Shown: positions 8,106-16,800 of the stretch, one piece after another | How positions within the stretch are numbered: position 1 is the first letter of the stretch | Layout of the letters: each line of letters begins with the position of its first letter | Origin: an uncultured Christensenellaceae bacterium | GTDB lineage: Bacteria; Bacillota; Clostridia; Christensenellales; UBA3700 | Reading direction: 5' to 3' | Length of the DNA stretch: 64,000 nt | Assembly: GCA_944380295.1 (NCBI GenBank) | Contig: CALWHE010000004.1 | Span: 1-64,000 of the forward strand | Made by a program: the position numbers and the translations under genes | The notes under the pieces: generated by a model | Database searches by the model: none | Told to the model about the DNA's origin: nothing | What the model saw: only the letters and a program-made list of their open reading frames with translations

Positions 8106-8969
8106 ATGGCAAAGAAAACGGGAAGCGACGTTTTTGAACTGAGCGGCGCAAAATCTTATGACGAACACGGCAATCTGCAAGAGGGCGTGGAAGAGATCAG
8201 ACTGGGACTGATAGACACCAATCCCGACCAGCCCCGCAAGAACTTCGACGGCGACGCCTTGGACGAGCTTGCCCGTTCCATCAGGCAGTTCGGCGTGATC
8301 CAGCCCATCATCCTCTCCCCCGACGGAGGCAGATACACCATCATCGCCGGCGAGAGGAGATACCGCGCGGCAAAGCTGGCGGGACTGGAAAAGATCCCCG
8401 CCATCGTGCGCAGACTGGACGAAATGCAGCGCCGCGAGATAGCTCTGATAGAAAACTTGCAGCGCGAAGACCTCAATCCCATAGAAGAAGCCACCGCTTA
8501 CAAAACGCTGATGGAGCGCTTTGACCTCACGCAGGAAGAGCTGGCGGGCAAGCTGGGCAAGGGCCGCCCCACCGTGGCGAACAGCCTGCGCCTGCTGAAT
8601 CTGGCGCCCGCCGTGCAGGAAATGCTGATAGACGGCAGGCTGACCGCGGGACACGCGCGCGCTCTGGTGATCATCAAAGACCCCGCCGTGCAGGTGACTT
8701 ACGCGCTTGCCGCCTGCGACAGGAAGCTGAGCGTCAGGCAGCTGGAATATATGGTGCAGCGCTATGTGAACCCGGAAAAGAAAAAACCGGTGCCCAGAGT
8801 GCCGCTGCCCACCGAGCTGAAAGGTTTGGTGAAGGACATGCAGCACATCTTTGCCACCAAAGTCAAAGCGGTGGGCACCAACGATAAGGGCAGGATATAT
8901 ATCGATTATTACACGCAGAGCGATCTGCAAAGGATATTCGAACTTATCGAGAGGCTGAAGAGTGAGTAA
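8106..8969 (+). CDS. parB: ParB/Spo0J chromosome-partitioning protein
   Basis: A 287-residue protein with the ParB order: N-terminal CTP-binding domain with GERRYRAAKLAG (about residue 80) and the ENLQRE motif, a helix-turn-helix (ELAGKLGKGRPTVANSL) and a C-terminal dimerisation segment. ParB loads at parS and recruits SMC. AAGGAG lies 7 bases before the ATG, 20 bases after dnaA, so the two are probably co-transcribed. No parA is adjacent. A Noc-like paralogue is possible, since the family cannot be split by eye. I found no full parS (TGTTTCACGTGAAACA type) in this window. Confidence 0.92.
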   Translation: MAKKTGSDVFELSGAKSYDEHGNLQEGVEEIRLGLIDTNPDQPRKNFDGDALDELARSIRQFGVIQPIILSPDGGRYTIIAGERRYRAAKLAGLEKIPAIVRRLDEMQRREIALIENLQREDLNPIEEATAYKTLMERFDLTQEELAGKLGKGRPTVANSLRLLNLAPAVQEMLIDGRLTAGHARALVIIKDPAVQVTYALAACDRKLSVRQLEYMVQRYVNPEKKKPVPRVPLPTELKGLVKDMQHIFATKVKAVGTNDKGRIYIDYYTQSDLQRIFELIERLKSE

Positions 8970-10290
8970 AAAAATAGAAGCCTGGCAAAAACTGGACAAC
9001 GCCGCCACCATCTTTCCTTTGATGAGCGGCAAACGCAGTCAGAACAACTTCCGCATGCAGGTGACCATGACGGAAGAGGTGGACAGAGCGGTTTTGGCAA
9101 AGGCGGTGAACGCCGTCCTGCCCCGCTTTCCGCAATACGACGTCACCTTGAAGGGCGGCTTTATCTGGTATCGCTTCGAGCGCGCGCGCACTCCGGTCAC
9201 GGTGGGCGACGTGAACGACTGGGGCATGTCACCCCTGCCCCTTTTTGAAAAGGGCGCCAGGACCTTCCGCTTCAACACGCAGGGCAAAGACATTTATGCG
9301 GACTTTTTCCACGCCATGGGCGACGGCGCCGGCACGGGCGAATTCCTCAAAGCCGTGGTGTTTGAGTATCTCAAAGAAAAAGGCTGCCCCGTGCAGGCGG
9401 AAGAGAAGGTGATAACCACGGATTCCGCCGCCGACCCGGAAGAGAGCGAAGACGCTTTCCACCGGTATTACAAGCCCCTGCCGCTCAAAGACCTGGAAAT
9501 AAAGTCCATGCAGGGCAGCAAAGCCTTTCACATAGAGGGCACGCGTTATGAAGACGGCGGCACGGAATGCGTGCAATACACCCTGCCCTCGCACGAGGTG
9601 GTGGCGCTGTGCCATTCCCTGGGTTGCACGGTCACGGAATATCTGGGCGCGGCGTTCGCCATGGCGGTTTACGACGGCATGATCGCGGGCAAAAAGAAAA
9701 AAACGCGCGCCATCCAACTGTTCATGCCCATCAATCTGCGCAGGTTTTTCCCCTCGCGCACGCTGAAAAACTTCTCGCTCTTTTCGCGCGTGAAGATAGA
9801 CACCAAAACCCCGCCCACCATGGAAGGGTGCATAAAAGCCATTCACGAAAGCCTCAAACGCGACACGGACAAGGCGCTTTTGCAAAGGAAGATCTGCACC
9901 ACCGTGCGCGGCGAGATCCTGGGGATCATGCAGATGATCCCGCGCGCCCTCAAACGGCTGGTGCTGAACTTTTCCAACCTCTTCTTCGGCAAGGGCAAAA
10001 AAACAGCCACCTTCTCCAACGTGGGCATCGTGCGGCTGCCCGAGAGCATGCGCCCTTATGTTGCCAACATGCATTTCAGCCTCTGGCCCAACTCCAACTC
10101 CCCTTATACGGCGGTGGTGGTCTCCGTGTGGGACAGCTTGAACATCACTTTCAACAAGAGCATCAAAGAAGACGACATAGAACGCGCCCTCAACCTGCGC
10201 TTTGCGGCGGATAAACTTAAATACGCCTTCAAATCGCGCCTGTGGGCGGGAATAAAAAGAAACAAAGCGGGAGCAAATACCGTAAAATAA
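8962..10290 (+). CDS. Condensation-fold acyltransferase (alcohol acetyltransferase-like)
   Basis: A 442-residue protein with a GTG start overlapping the parB stop by 8 bases. The central motif DFFHAMGDGAG carries the HxxxDG signature of the BAHD/condensation/wax-synthase superfamily, where the His is the catalytic base. The size and the later NVGIVRLPE and FNKSIKEDDIE segments fit the two-lobe fold of alcohol acetyltransferase-like proteins common in gut Clostridia. The acyl donor and acceptor cannot be read from sequence; a role in surface lipid or polymer acylation is only a guess. Coupling to parB may be incidental. Confidence 0.75.
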   Translation: MSKKIEAWQKLDNAATIFPLMSGKRSQNNFRMQVTMTEEVDRAVLAKAVNAVLPRFPQYDVTLKGGFIWYRFERARTPVTVGDVNDWGMSPLPLFEKGARTFRFNTQGKDIYADFFHAMGDGAGTGEFLKAVVFEYLKEKGCPVQAEEKVITTDSAADPEESEDAFHRYYKPLPLKDLEIKSMQGSKAFHIEGTRYEDGGTECVQYTLPSHEVVALCHSLGCTVTEYLGAAFAMAVYDGMIAGKKKKTRAIQLFMPINLRRFFPSRTLKNFSLFSRVKIDTKTPPTMEGCIKAIHESLKRDTDKALLQRKICTTVRGEILGIMQMIPRALKRLVLNFSNLFFGKGKKTATFSNVGIVRLPESMRPYVANMHFSLWPNSNSPYTAVVVSVWDSLNITFNKSIKEDDIERALNLRFAADKLKYAFKSRLWAGIKRNKAGANTVK

Positions 10291-10330
10291 AACCGATAAA
10301 ACACATTATCGCAAAAGGGAGATATTCATC

Positions 10331-11287
10331 ATGTATTACATAGGGATCGACGTAGGCGGCATGAGCATCAAAGCGGGCGTTACCGACAAAAACGGCAACG
10401 TGCTGCACAAGACCACGATAGTCACCAAGGGCGAGTATAACGCGCAATACACCATCAGCAACGATATCCACGCGCTCATCGTCAAACTGCTTGACGAGGC
10501 CGGCATCGCCGAAAGCGAGATAGCCGCCGTGGGCATAGGTCAGGCGGGCAGCATAGATTCCGAGCGCGGCGTCATAAACTATTGGAACAATATCCCCATG
10601 AAAAACGTGCACGTGACGCAGGAGCTGAAAGCCTGGCACAAAATGCCCGTCTTCATCGATAACGACGCCAACGTGGCGGCTTTGGGCGAATGCGTGTTCG
10701 GCGCCGCCAAAGGCATGAAAAACATGCTGCTCGTCACCCTGGGCACGGGCGTGGGCAGCGGCATCATCATCAACGGTCAGATCTACCGCGGCGAATACGG
10801 CGCCGGCGCGGAGGCGGGGCATATGCGCATAGTCATGGACGGCGAACCCTGCACCTGCGGCGGGCGCGGCTGCTGGGAGGCTTACGCTTCCGTTTCCGCA
10901 CTCATCCGCCAGACCAAAGCGGCAATGGCAAAACACCCCGAAAGCCTGATGTGCTCCATCGCAAAAGATATGGGCGAAGTCAACGGCATCACCTCTTTCA
11001 AAGCCGCGCGCGCGGGCGACAAGGCGGCGCTCGAAGTGGTGGACAAGTATATCCGCTATGTGGCGGAAGGCTTGATAAGTTTGCAGAATATCTTCCGTCC
11101 GCAAATGTTCCTCATCGGCGGCGGCATCTCCAAAGAGGGCGAATTCCTCACCGCTCCCTTGGAAAAACTGGTGCTGGAAGGCATGTTCGACAAAGAAACG
11201 GGCGACCCGGTGAAAATACGCCCCGCCGCCCTGCATAACGACGCCGGCATCCTGGGCGCGGCGGCGCTGGCGATAAAATCTCTGTAA
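10331..11287 (+). CDS. ROK-family sugar kinase, glucokinase-type
   Basis: A 318-residue ROK protein. The N-terminal phosphate-binding motif GIDVGGMSIKAGV, the catalytic Asp in FIDNDANVAALGE, LGTGVGSGIIING and the zinc-binding CTCGGRGCWE motif (about 175) are all intact. It lacks the N-terminal helix-turn-helix of ROK repressors, so it is an enzyme. Glucokinase is the usual assignment, although N-acetylmannosamine or allose kinase cannot be excluded. GGGAG precedes the ATG. Its 3' end faces the end of murB, and a palindromic repeat begins 9 bases after its stop. Confidence 0.88.
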   Translation: MYYIGIDVGGMSIKAGVTDKNGNVLHKTTIVTKGEYNAQYTISNDIHALIVKLLDEAGIAESEIAAVGIGQAGSIDSERGVINYWNNIPMKNVHVTQELKAWHKMPVFIDNDANVAALGECVFGAAKGMKNMLLVTLGTGVGSGIIINGQIYRGEYGAGAEAGHMRIVMDGEPCTCGGRGCWEAYASVSALIRQTKAAMAKHPESLMCSIAKDMGEVNGITSFKAARAGDKAALEVVDKYIRYVAEGLISLQNIFRPQMFLIGGGISKEGEFLTAPLEKLVLEGMFDKETGDPVKIRPAALHNDAGILGAAALAIKSL

Positions 11288-11295
11288 TGTCCTGC

Positions 11296-11337
11296 GCAAG
11301 GGCGCAATGAGCGATAAGCGAAGAAATGCGCCCTTGC
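11296..11337. repeat. Hairpin with conserved GAGCGATAAGCGAA loop (copy 1)
   Basis: A perfect 11-bp stem (11296-11306 with 11327-11337) encloses a 20-base loop containing TGAGCGATAAGCGAAG. Other copies near 61.98, 62.07 and 62.13 kb keep the loop but have different, still complementary, stems. Confidence 0.75.
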
Positions 11338-11358
11338 TCCGGACGCGATATTTTTCTC

Positions 11359-11522
11359 TGCCGGACAGGCGCTATGCGGGCACGCAGTAGGGCGCGTCTT
11401 TACGCACGCCTTTGCACAAATGCGCCTTGACAATACAACAAGTATTGCCTGCGGCACCTTTGTCCAAATCCGCACGCAAATCCATCACCCTCCTGTGCAC
11501 CCTTATAGACGTCTGTCCGGCA
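11359..11522 (+). repeat. 164-bp structured repeat, copy 1
   Basis: It is closed by a perfect 10-bp inverted repeat, TGCCGGACAG (11359-11368) and CTGTCCGGCA (11513-11522). Inside are the shared words GCGTCTTTACGCAC, CTTGACAATAC and GCACGCAAATCCATC. The same words, in the same order and at the same spacing, occur on the minus strand at 12036-11871. No reading frame in it is convincing. Confidence 0.75.
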
Positions 11523-11569
11523 TAATTGTCATCATAAACAAACACATGAAATATGCCAACCGCGCAAAA

Positions 11570-11759
11570 GTGAAATGTTTTTGCCTTGAAGGGCAAAAAC
11601 GTGAAATGTGCCCTCAAAGCAGCGTGACGCTGCACCCCGTTCATATGTGACTGTAATGTGACGCACTTGCGCGCTCACAGAGAGGGCTCGTGAAATGCAC
11701 GACGATACAGCTCCGCGCTCGTCGTGCGTGGCGGCTGGGAGCGCGGGGCGCTCCACCCC
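11570..11759. repeat. Hairpin array separated by GTGAAATG words, copy 1
   Basis: GTGAAATG occurs at 11570, 11601 and 11690. Between and after these are hairpins: GTTTTTGCC/GGCAAAAAC, TGCCCTC/GAGGGCT enclosing the palindrome GCAGCGTGACGCTGC, CACGACGA/TCGTCGTG (11698-11705 with 11719-11726) and GGAGCG/CGCTCC (11738-11754). The order matches the region at 62.1-62.4 kb. Confidence 0.7.
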
Positions 11760-11870
11760 ATTATATGCCTTGAAGTAACTTTTTCATGTTTTCCGATAAT
11801 CACTCCTCAACAGCGAAATCTGTAATCGGCATTACTTTTATCGCAATACATGTGTGGTATACAATAAAAA

Positions 11871-12036
11871 TGCCGGGCGGGGGCTATTAAGAGTGCGCAT
11901 GAGGGCGATGGATTTGCGTGCAGGTTTGGACGGCGGGGGCGCAGGCTGTCCTATTGCGGTATTGTCAAGCCCACGCCGTTCAAAGATGTGCGTAAAGACG
12001 CGTCCTCATGCGTGCCCGTATAGCCCCCGTTCGGCA
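11871..12036 (-). repeat. 166-bp structured repeat, inverted copy 2
   Basis: Read on the minus strand it matches copy 1 base by base over most of its length, but the closing stem differs and is re-formed by compensation (TGCC...GGGGGCTAT with ATAGCCCCC...GGCA). An inner stem GCATGAGG/CCTCATGC is also present. Its first 31 bases are the last ten codons of murB, so the repeat supplies the MurB C-terminus. Confidence 0.75.
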
Positions 12037-12887
12037 ACAATATCCACTTCGTATTCAAGTTTGACGCCCAGGCGTTTTTCCGCCCCTGCCCTCACTTTTT
12101 CTGCCAGAATATAATAATCTTCCGCCGTGCCGCCGCCCGTATTGACGATAAATCCGGCGTGCTGCTCGGACACTTGCGCGCCCCCTTGCCGCGCGCCCTT
12201 GAAGCCGGCTTTTTCTATATAGTAAGCGGCGGAAATGTCCCCCGCCCTTTTGAACGTGCTGCCCAAAGAGGGTCTGCCCGGCTGGGAAGAGGCGCGCACG
12301 CTCTGCCACACGCGCATGTTTTCTTCTATCTTTTCTCTGTCGCCGGGCGCGAGTTCCAGCATCGCTCCCACGATCAAGCCCCTGCCTTTGAGCGCGCAGG
12401 CGCGGTAGGCAAAGCCCGCGTCCTTGGCGTAAATGCGCTCCACCCTGCCGCCCACGCTCACGTCCACATAAAGCGTTATGTCGCTCATCTCCCTGCCGAA
12501 GCAGCCGCTGTTGCCCGCCGCCGCGCCGCCTATGCTGCCGGGAATACCGCACAGCTGTTCCATGCCGGAAAGTCCCAGCGCGCAGGCGTAGCGGCAGACG
12601 GAAGAGAGCTTTTCTCCGCCCATCACATAAAGCGTCCTGCCGTTTGCGATCATGCCGCGCACGCCGCCCGTAAACACGGCGAGCGGCAGTTCCCCCAGCG
12701 GCAGGACGTTGCTCGCTCCACCCAAAAAACAGGCGCCGCGGCACACCTCCTCCGCCTTGACCGCGGCGGTGAAGTCGCGGGGAAAAACGGCGGTCCGCAC
12801 CATAAACTTGCTGCCGTATGTGCAGCTTGCGGAATAATTTTTCCGCACGTCGCAGCCGTGCGCACGCAGATATTCTTCTTCTTTCAT
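12006..12887 (-). CDS. murB: UDP-N-acetylenolpyruvoylglucosamine reductase MurB
   Basis: A 293-residue FAD enzyme of the short MurB type. FAD-binding GIPGSIGGAAAGNSG lies about residue 113, the substrate-domain segment SLGSTFKRA contains the proton-donating serine, and SEQHAGFIVNTGGG lies near the end. It reduces enolpyruvyl-UDP-GlcNAc to UDP-MurNAc in peptidoglycan synthesis. It is divergent from the rubrerythrin gene. There is no Shine-Dalgarno before the ATG, and a TACAAT box (12898-12893) ends five bases upstream, so the mRNA may be leaderless. The last ten codons lie inside a structured repeat. Confidence 0.93.
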   Translation of the reverse strand: MKEEEYLRAHGCDVRKNYSASCTYGSKFMVRTAVFPRDFTAAVKAEEVCRGACFLGGASNVLPLGELPLAVFTGGVRGMIANGRTLYVMGGEKLSSVCRYACALGLSGMEQLCGIPGSIGGAAAGNSGCFGREMSDITLYVDVSVGGRVERIYAKDAGFAYRACALKGRGLIVGAMLELAPGDREKIEENMRVWQSVRASSQPGRPSLGSTFKRAGDISAAYYIEKAGFKGARQGGAQVSEQHAGFIVNTGGGTAEDYYILAEKVRAGAEKRLGVKLEYEVDIVAERGLYGHA

Positions 12888-12892
12888 GCTTT

Positions 12893-12898
12893 ATTGTA
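12893..12898 (-). promoter_or_regulatory. Putative -10 box of murB next to its start codon
   Basis: TACAAT on the minus strand, five bases before the murB ATG, would start transcription at about the ATG. No good -35 is visible, so this is tentative. Confidence 0.35.
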
Positions 12899-13002
12899 TG
12901 AAAAGCGCGGGCGGAAAGATACTCCGCGCATAAAAACCGCGCCGCGGCAAACAATGATATTGCGCCCCATCCAAAGCGGGGCGGCAGAAAAGGAGAAAAC
13001 AC

Positions 13003-13590
13003 ATGCAACTGAAAGAGAGCAAAACTTATCAAAATCTGGCAAACGCCTATGCGGGCGAGTGCATGGCGATGGTGCGTTATCGCTTTGTGTCTTACGGAGC
13101 GCGCGCACAGGGATACAAAGCGCTTGCCGCGCTGGTGGACGACGTTATCTACAACGAATTCCAGCACGCGCGCATGATCTACACCTTTATCCAAACGGGC
13201 AGGGAGAGCACGATAAACGATCTGACCGTCAGCTCCGGCTTCCCCTTCAAAGAAAAATGGGACCTCGAAGACAACCTCAAATTTGCCGCGAGCGACGAAG
13301 AGGCGGAAGCGGAGCTTTACGCCGGCTTTGCCCGGGAAGCGCGCGAAGAGGGCTTTGAAGACGTTGCCGGCATGTTTGAAAACCTGGTGCAGGTGGAAAC
13401 CTGCCACAAAAAACTGTTCACTCAACTCTATGAGCAGTTCAGAACGGGCAGCATGTATAAAAAGCCGCAGGCGATCAAATGGAAGTGCGGCGACTGCGGT
13501 TACGAAGCCACCGGGCGCGAAGCGTGGAGCGAATGTCCGCTCTGTCAAGCCAAGCAGGGCGCCGTGCTTTTGCAGATACAAGACGAATGA
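13003..13590 (+). CDS. rbr: Rubrerythrin
   Basis: A 195-residue rubrerythrin with a four-helix di-iron domain whose Glu/His ligands are visible in GECMAMVRY, NEFQHAR, EAEAELY and VETCHKK. A C-terminal rubredoxin-like FeS4 site follows, with pairs WKCGDCGY and CPLC. It reduces hydrogen peroxide in the cytoplasm of anaerobes with electrons from NADH-rubredoxin systems. AAAGGAG lies before the ATG. It is divergent from murB and ends at a strong terminator, so it is monocistronic. Confidence 0.95.
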   Translation: MQLKESKTYQNLANAYAGECMAMVRYRFVSYGARAQGYKALAALVDDVIYNEFQHARMIYTFIQTGRESTINDLTVSSGFPFKEKWDLEDNLKFAASDEEAEAELYAGFAREAREEGFEDVAGMFENLVQVETCHKKLFTQLYEQFRTGSMYKKPQAIKWKCGDCGYEATGREAWSECPLCQAKQGAVLLQIQDE

Positions 13591-13615
13591 GCCAAAATTC
13601 GGCTCAAAAAATTTT

Positions 13616-13640
13616 GCGGACGTCACGTCCGCTTTTTTTT
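13616..13640 (+). terminator. Terminator of the rubrerythrin gene
   Basis: A perfect 7-bp stem GCGGACG/CGTCCGC with a 3-base loop is followed by eight T. Confidence 0.9.
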
Positions 13641-13748
13641 GCGAAAAACAGGGGGCAAACGGGCGGATATTCCCTGTTTTTTGGCTTTTTTCGGCAAAAT
13701 TTTTGCGCTCCGCCCTTTTTGCACGCGCTTTTGCGCCTCACCGTCCGC

Positions 13749-13777
13749 TTGCCTGAACGCGCGCAATATAGTATAAT
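13749..13777 (+). promoter_or_regulatory. Promoter of the DUF4011-type helicase gene
   Basis: TTGCCT (13749-13754), 17 bases, TATAAT (13772-13777), 31 bases before the ATG. Confidence 0.8.
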
Positions 13778-13808
13778 ATCCGCACAGTAAAAAAGCGCAG
13801 AGGTATTT

Positions 13809-16800
13809 ATGAACAAGCGATCCAAATTGCTCGCGGAAACATTGGAAGCGGAATGCGAAATACGCGGCGACATAAGTTACGGCACATATTACTGCCGCCT
13901 GCCGCTGTTTACTTCTCTGCGCCTGAAAAACACGGGCGAGAGCAACACCGAATCTCTCACTGTCAAAGTGACGGGCGGAGAAGCGGTGCTGCCGCGCACG
14001 GCGGAGATAGACGACATCCAACCGGACAGCAGCGTGGAGATAGCTCTGCCTCCCCTGCTCAACCCCAAATTTTTGGCGGAAGCGGAAGAGGTGAGCGCCT
14101 GTGCGGTGACGGTGAGCGTTTTTTCCGGCAAAGACGAACTGCTCTCCCTCACCCGCGAAATGCGCTGTCTGCCCATAGATTTTTGGGGCGGTCTGTCCGC
14201 CAACGTGGAAATGCTCGCCTCTGTGGTGCGCCCCAAGCCGGCGGACTGCCGCAAAATATTGGCGGACGCCGCGGAGCAGCTGCAAAAGTGGGGCTATCCC
14301 GGCGAATGGAGCGGCTATTCCGGCAACGATAAAAACGCGGTGCGCTCCGCCGCGGCGGCGATATTCTCCGCCCTGCGCGCGCAAGATCTGCAAATGCTGC
14401 CCCAGCCCGACCTCAACTCTCCCCAACAGGCGGGCGCCACGGGCATTTTGGCAAGCGGCTCCGCCACGCCTCTGCAAGCGGCGGTGTTTTACGCCTCCTG
14501 CCTGGAAGCGGCGGGGCTGGCTCCCGTCATCTGTCTGGGTGCGGGCGGAGGGATCGCCGCCGGCGTGTGGCTGAGAGAGAATTGCTTTAACGCCTGCGTG
14601 ACGGACGACCTCTCCGTGGTGGAAAAATATATCCAAGACGGAGTGAACAACCTGGCGATATTTGACGTGACGGACCTGTTTTCACACAAAAACGCCAGCT
14701 TCACCACCTCGTGCGCCCACTTTGTCTCCGCGCTGAAAAGCGGCGCTTTCGAGCTGTGCCTGGACGTGAAACGCTGCCGCATAGGCGGACTTTTCCCCCT
14801 GCCCGTCAAGGTGAAGCAAAACGGCAGATACGAGCTTTTGGACGAGAAAAACTTTGCCTACGACAACAAGCCGGAAGAACTGCCCGTGTTCGACGTCACG
14901 GAAAAGGGCGCTTCACGCGAGCGCACCTGGCAGCGCAGACTGCTCGACCTCTCTCTGAAAAACAACCTTTTGGCGTTCAAAACGAGCGGCGACGGCGTGC
15001 GCATACTCTCCGCCGACCTCGCCGCCTTTGCCGCGGGTCTGGACAAGGCGGAAAAATTCGAGCTGCTGCCCGCGTCCTCGCCCGTCAAAGAGCCGGCGGG
15101 CTTTGGTTGCAGCCTGGAAGTGCGCGCCCTGCGCGAGCTGATAGACATAGAACTTGCTTCCGGCATCATCCGCTCCTATCAGGACGCGGCACAACTGAGC
15201 GAAAACTGCTCTTCCCTGATCAGAAAGGCGCGCACCGCGGAAGAAGAGGCGGGCGCCAACACCCTCTGCCTGGCGCTGGGCTTTTTGAAGTGGCAGAAAG
15301 ACGGCGACCCCCGTTACGCGCCGCTGGTGCTGCTGCCCGTGACTTTGCAGAAAAACCGCCGCCGCGGCATAACCCTGACGCGCGACGAAGATCTGCACGT
15401 CAACACCACCCTTTTGGAATTTCTCAAACGCGAATTCGACATCGACCTGCGCGGCATGGAAGACGAAGAGCTGTCCGTGGCGCAGACGCTGGCGCTCTTC
15501 CGCGCCAAAACGGCGGAGATGAAAGGCTGGGAAGTGTGCGAAGACGTTTACATCTCCCAATTCACCTTTGCCCGTTACGCCATGTGGAGCGACGTGAAAA
15601 ACAACATCGGCGTCTACAAGAAAAATCCGCTGATCGCTTCTCTGCTCTCCGGCATGAACAAACTGCCCGCGGACAAGAGCGCGGCGGCATGCGAAGACGA
15701 CGCCGACCCCTGCAAAATAATCACGCCGCTGCCCTGCGACAGCTCGCAGTTCGAGGCGGTGGCGGCAAGCGCGGCGGGCAAGACCTTTGTTTTGCACGGT
15801 CCGCCCGGCACGGGCAAGAGCCAGACCATCACCAACATGATCGCAAACGCCGTGATGGACGGCAAGCGCGTGCTGTTCGTGGCAGAAAAGCAAGCCGCCC
15901 TCTCCGTGGTGAAAAAGCGCCTTGCGGAGATAGGCATAGGGGAATTCTGCCTGGAATTCATGAGCGGCAAACCGGCGGACAAGAGCGCGCTGGTGAACAG
16001 TTTGCGCTCCACCCTGGAACTGAAAAATTCCGCAAACGAGGGCGAATTTTACGCCGACGGGCAAAAGGTGGCGCAGGTGCGCGACGAACTCAAACGCCCT
16101 TATGCGGCGTTGCACAAAACGCGCAGCCTGGGCGCTTCTGTTTACGAAGGGATACTTTATTACTTCCGCAACCGCCGCGCGCCCGAATTGATGAACATAG
16201 AGAGCACTTTTTATGACAGCCTGACCAAAGAGCGCCTGCAAGAGTGCGAAGAGATGCTCCTGCGCGCGCAGGTGGCGGCAAAAGAGTGCGGCGGCGTTTA
16301 CCGCTCCCCCTTTGACAACGTGAACAGAACGGACTTTTCCGCCGAGGTAAAGGACTCTCTGCTGTGCGCGGCGGAAGTGCTGCTGGCGGAGCTGAAACAT
16401 TTCCGCAATTACATGGGTCTGTTTTTGGAAACGTTCAATCAGAAGATAAGTTCCTTCACTCCCAAAAAGCTGGAAAACTTCCGCACCCTGCTGGACATAC
16501 TCAAAAGCGGCGAGCCGCGCGGCTTTTTCTCCTGCGAGGAAAAGCAGATGCACGCCTTTTTCAACGCCTCTCTGACTTACGACAAAAATCTGCGCCTGTG
16601 GTTCAAGCGATTTGACAGCCTGCCCGACATAGGCAAACTGCTGCCAGGCGTCCGCGAAGAGCTGGACAAGTGGGACGAAAATTACCGCTCTTCCCGCCGC
16701 GTGCTGGCGATCGTCAAAAAGCTGAACAAGTGCACTTCCTCTCCGCTGAGCGAAAAGGAAGAGCCGGAGTGGATACGCCGCGCCTGCGACCTGTTTGCGG

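Noticed and set aside
11296..11760. CRISPR array
   Set aside because: The repeated words are 8 bases and the intervening sequences are themselves palindromes of unequal length; there are no 25-40-bp repeats with uniform spacers and no cas genes.
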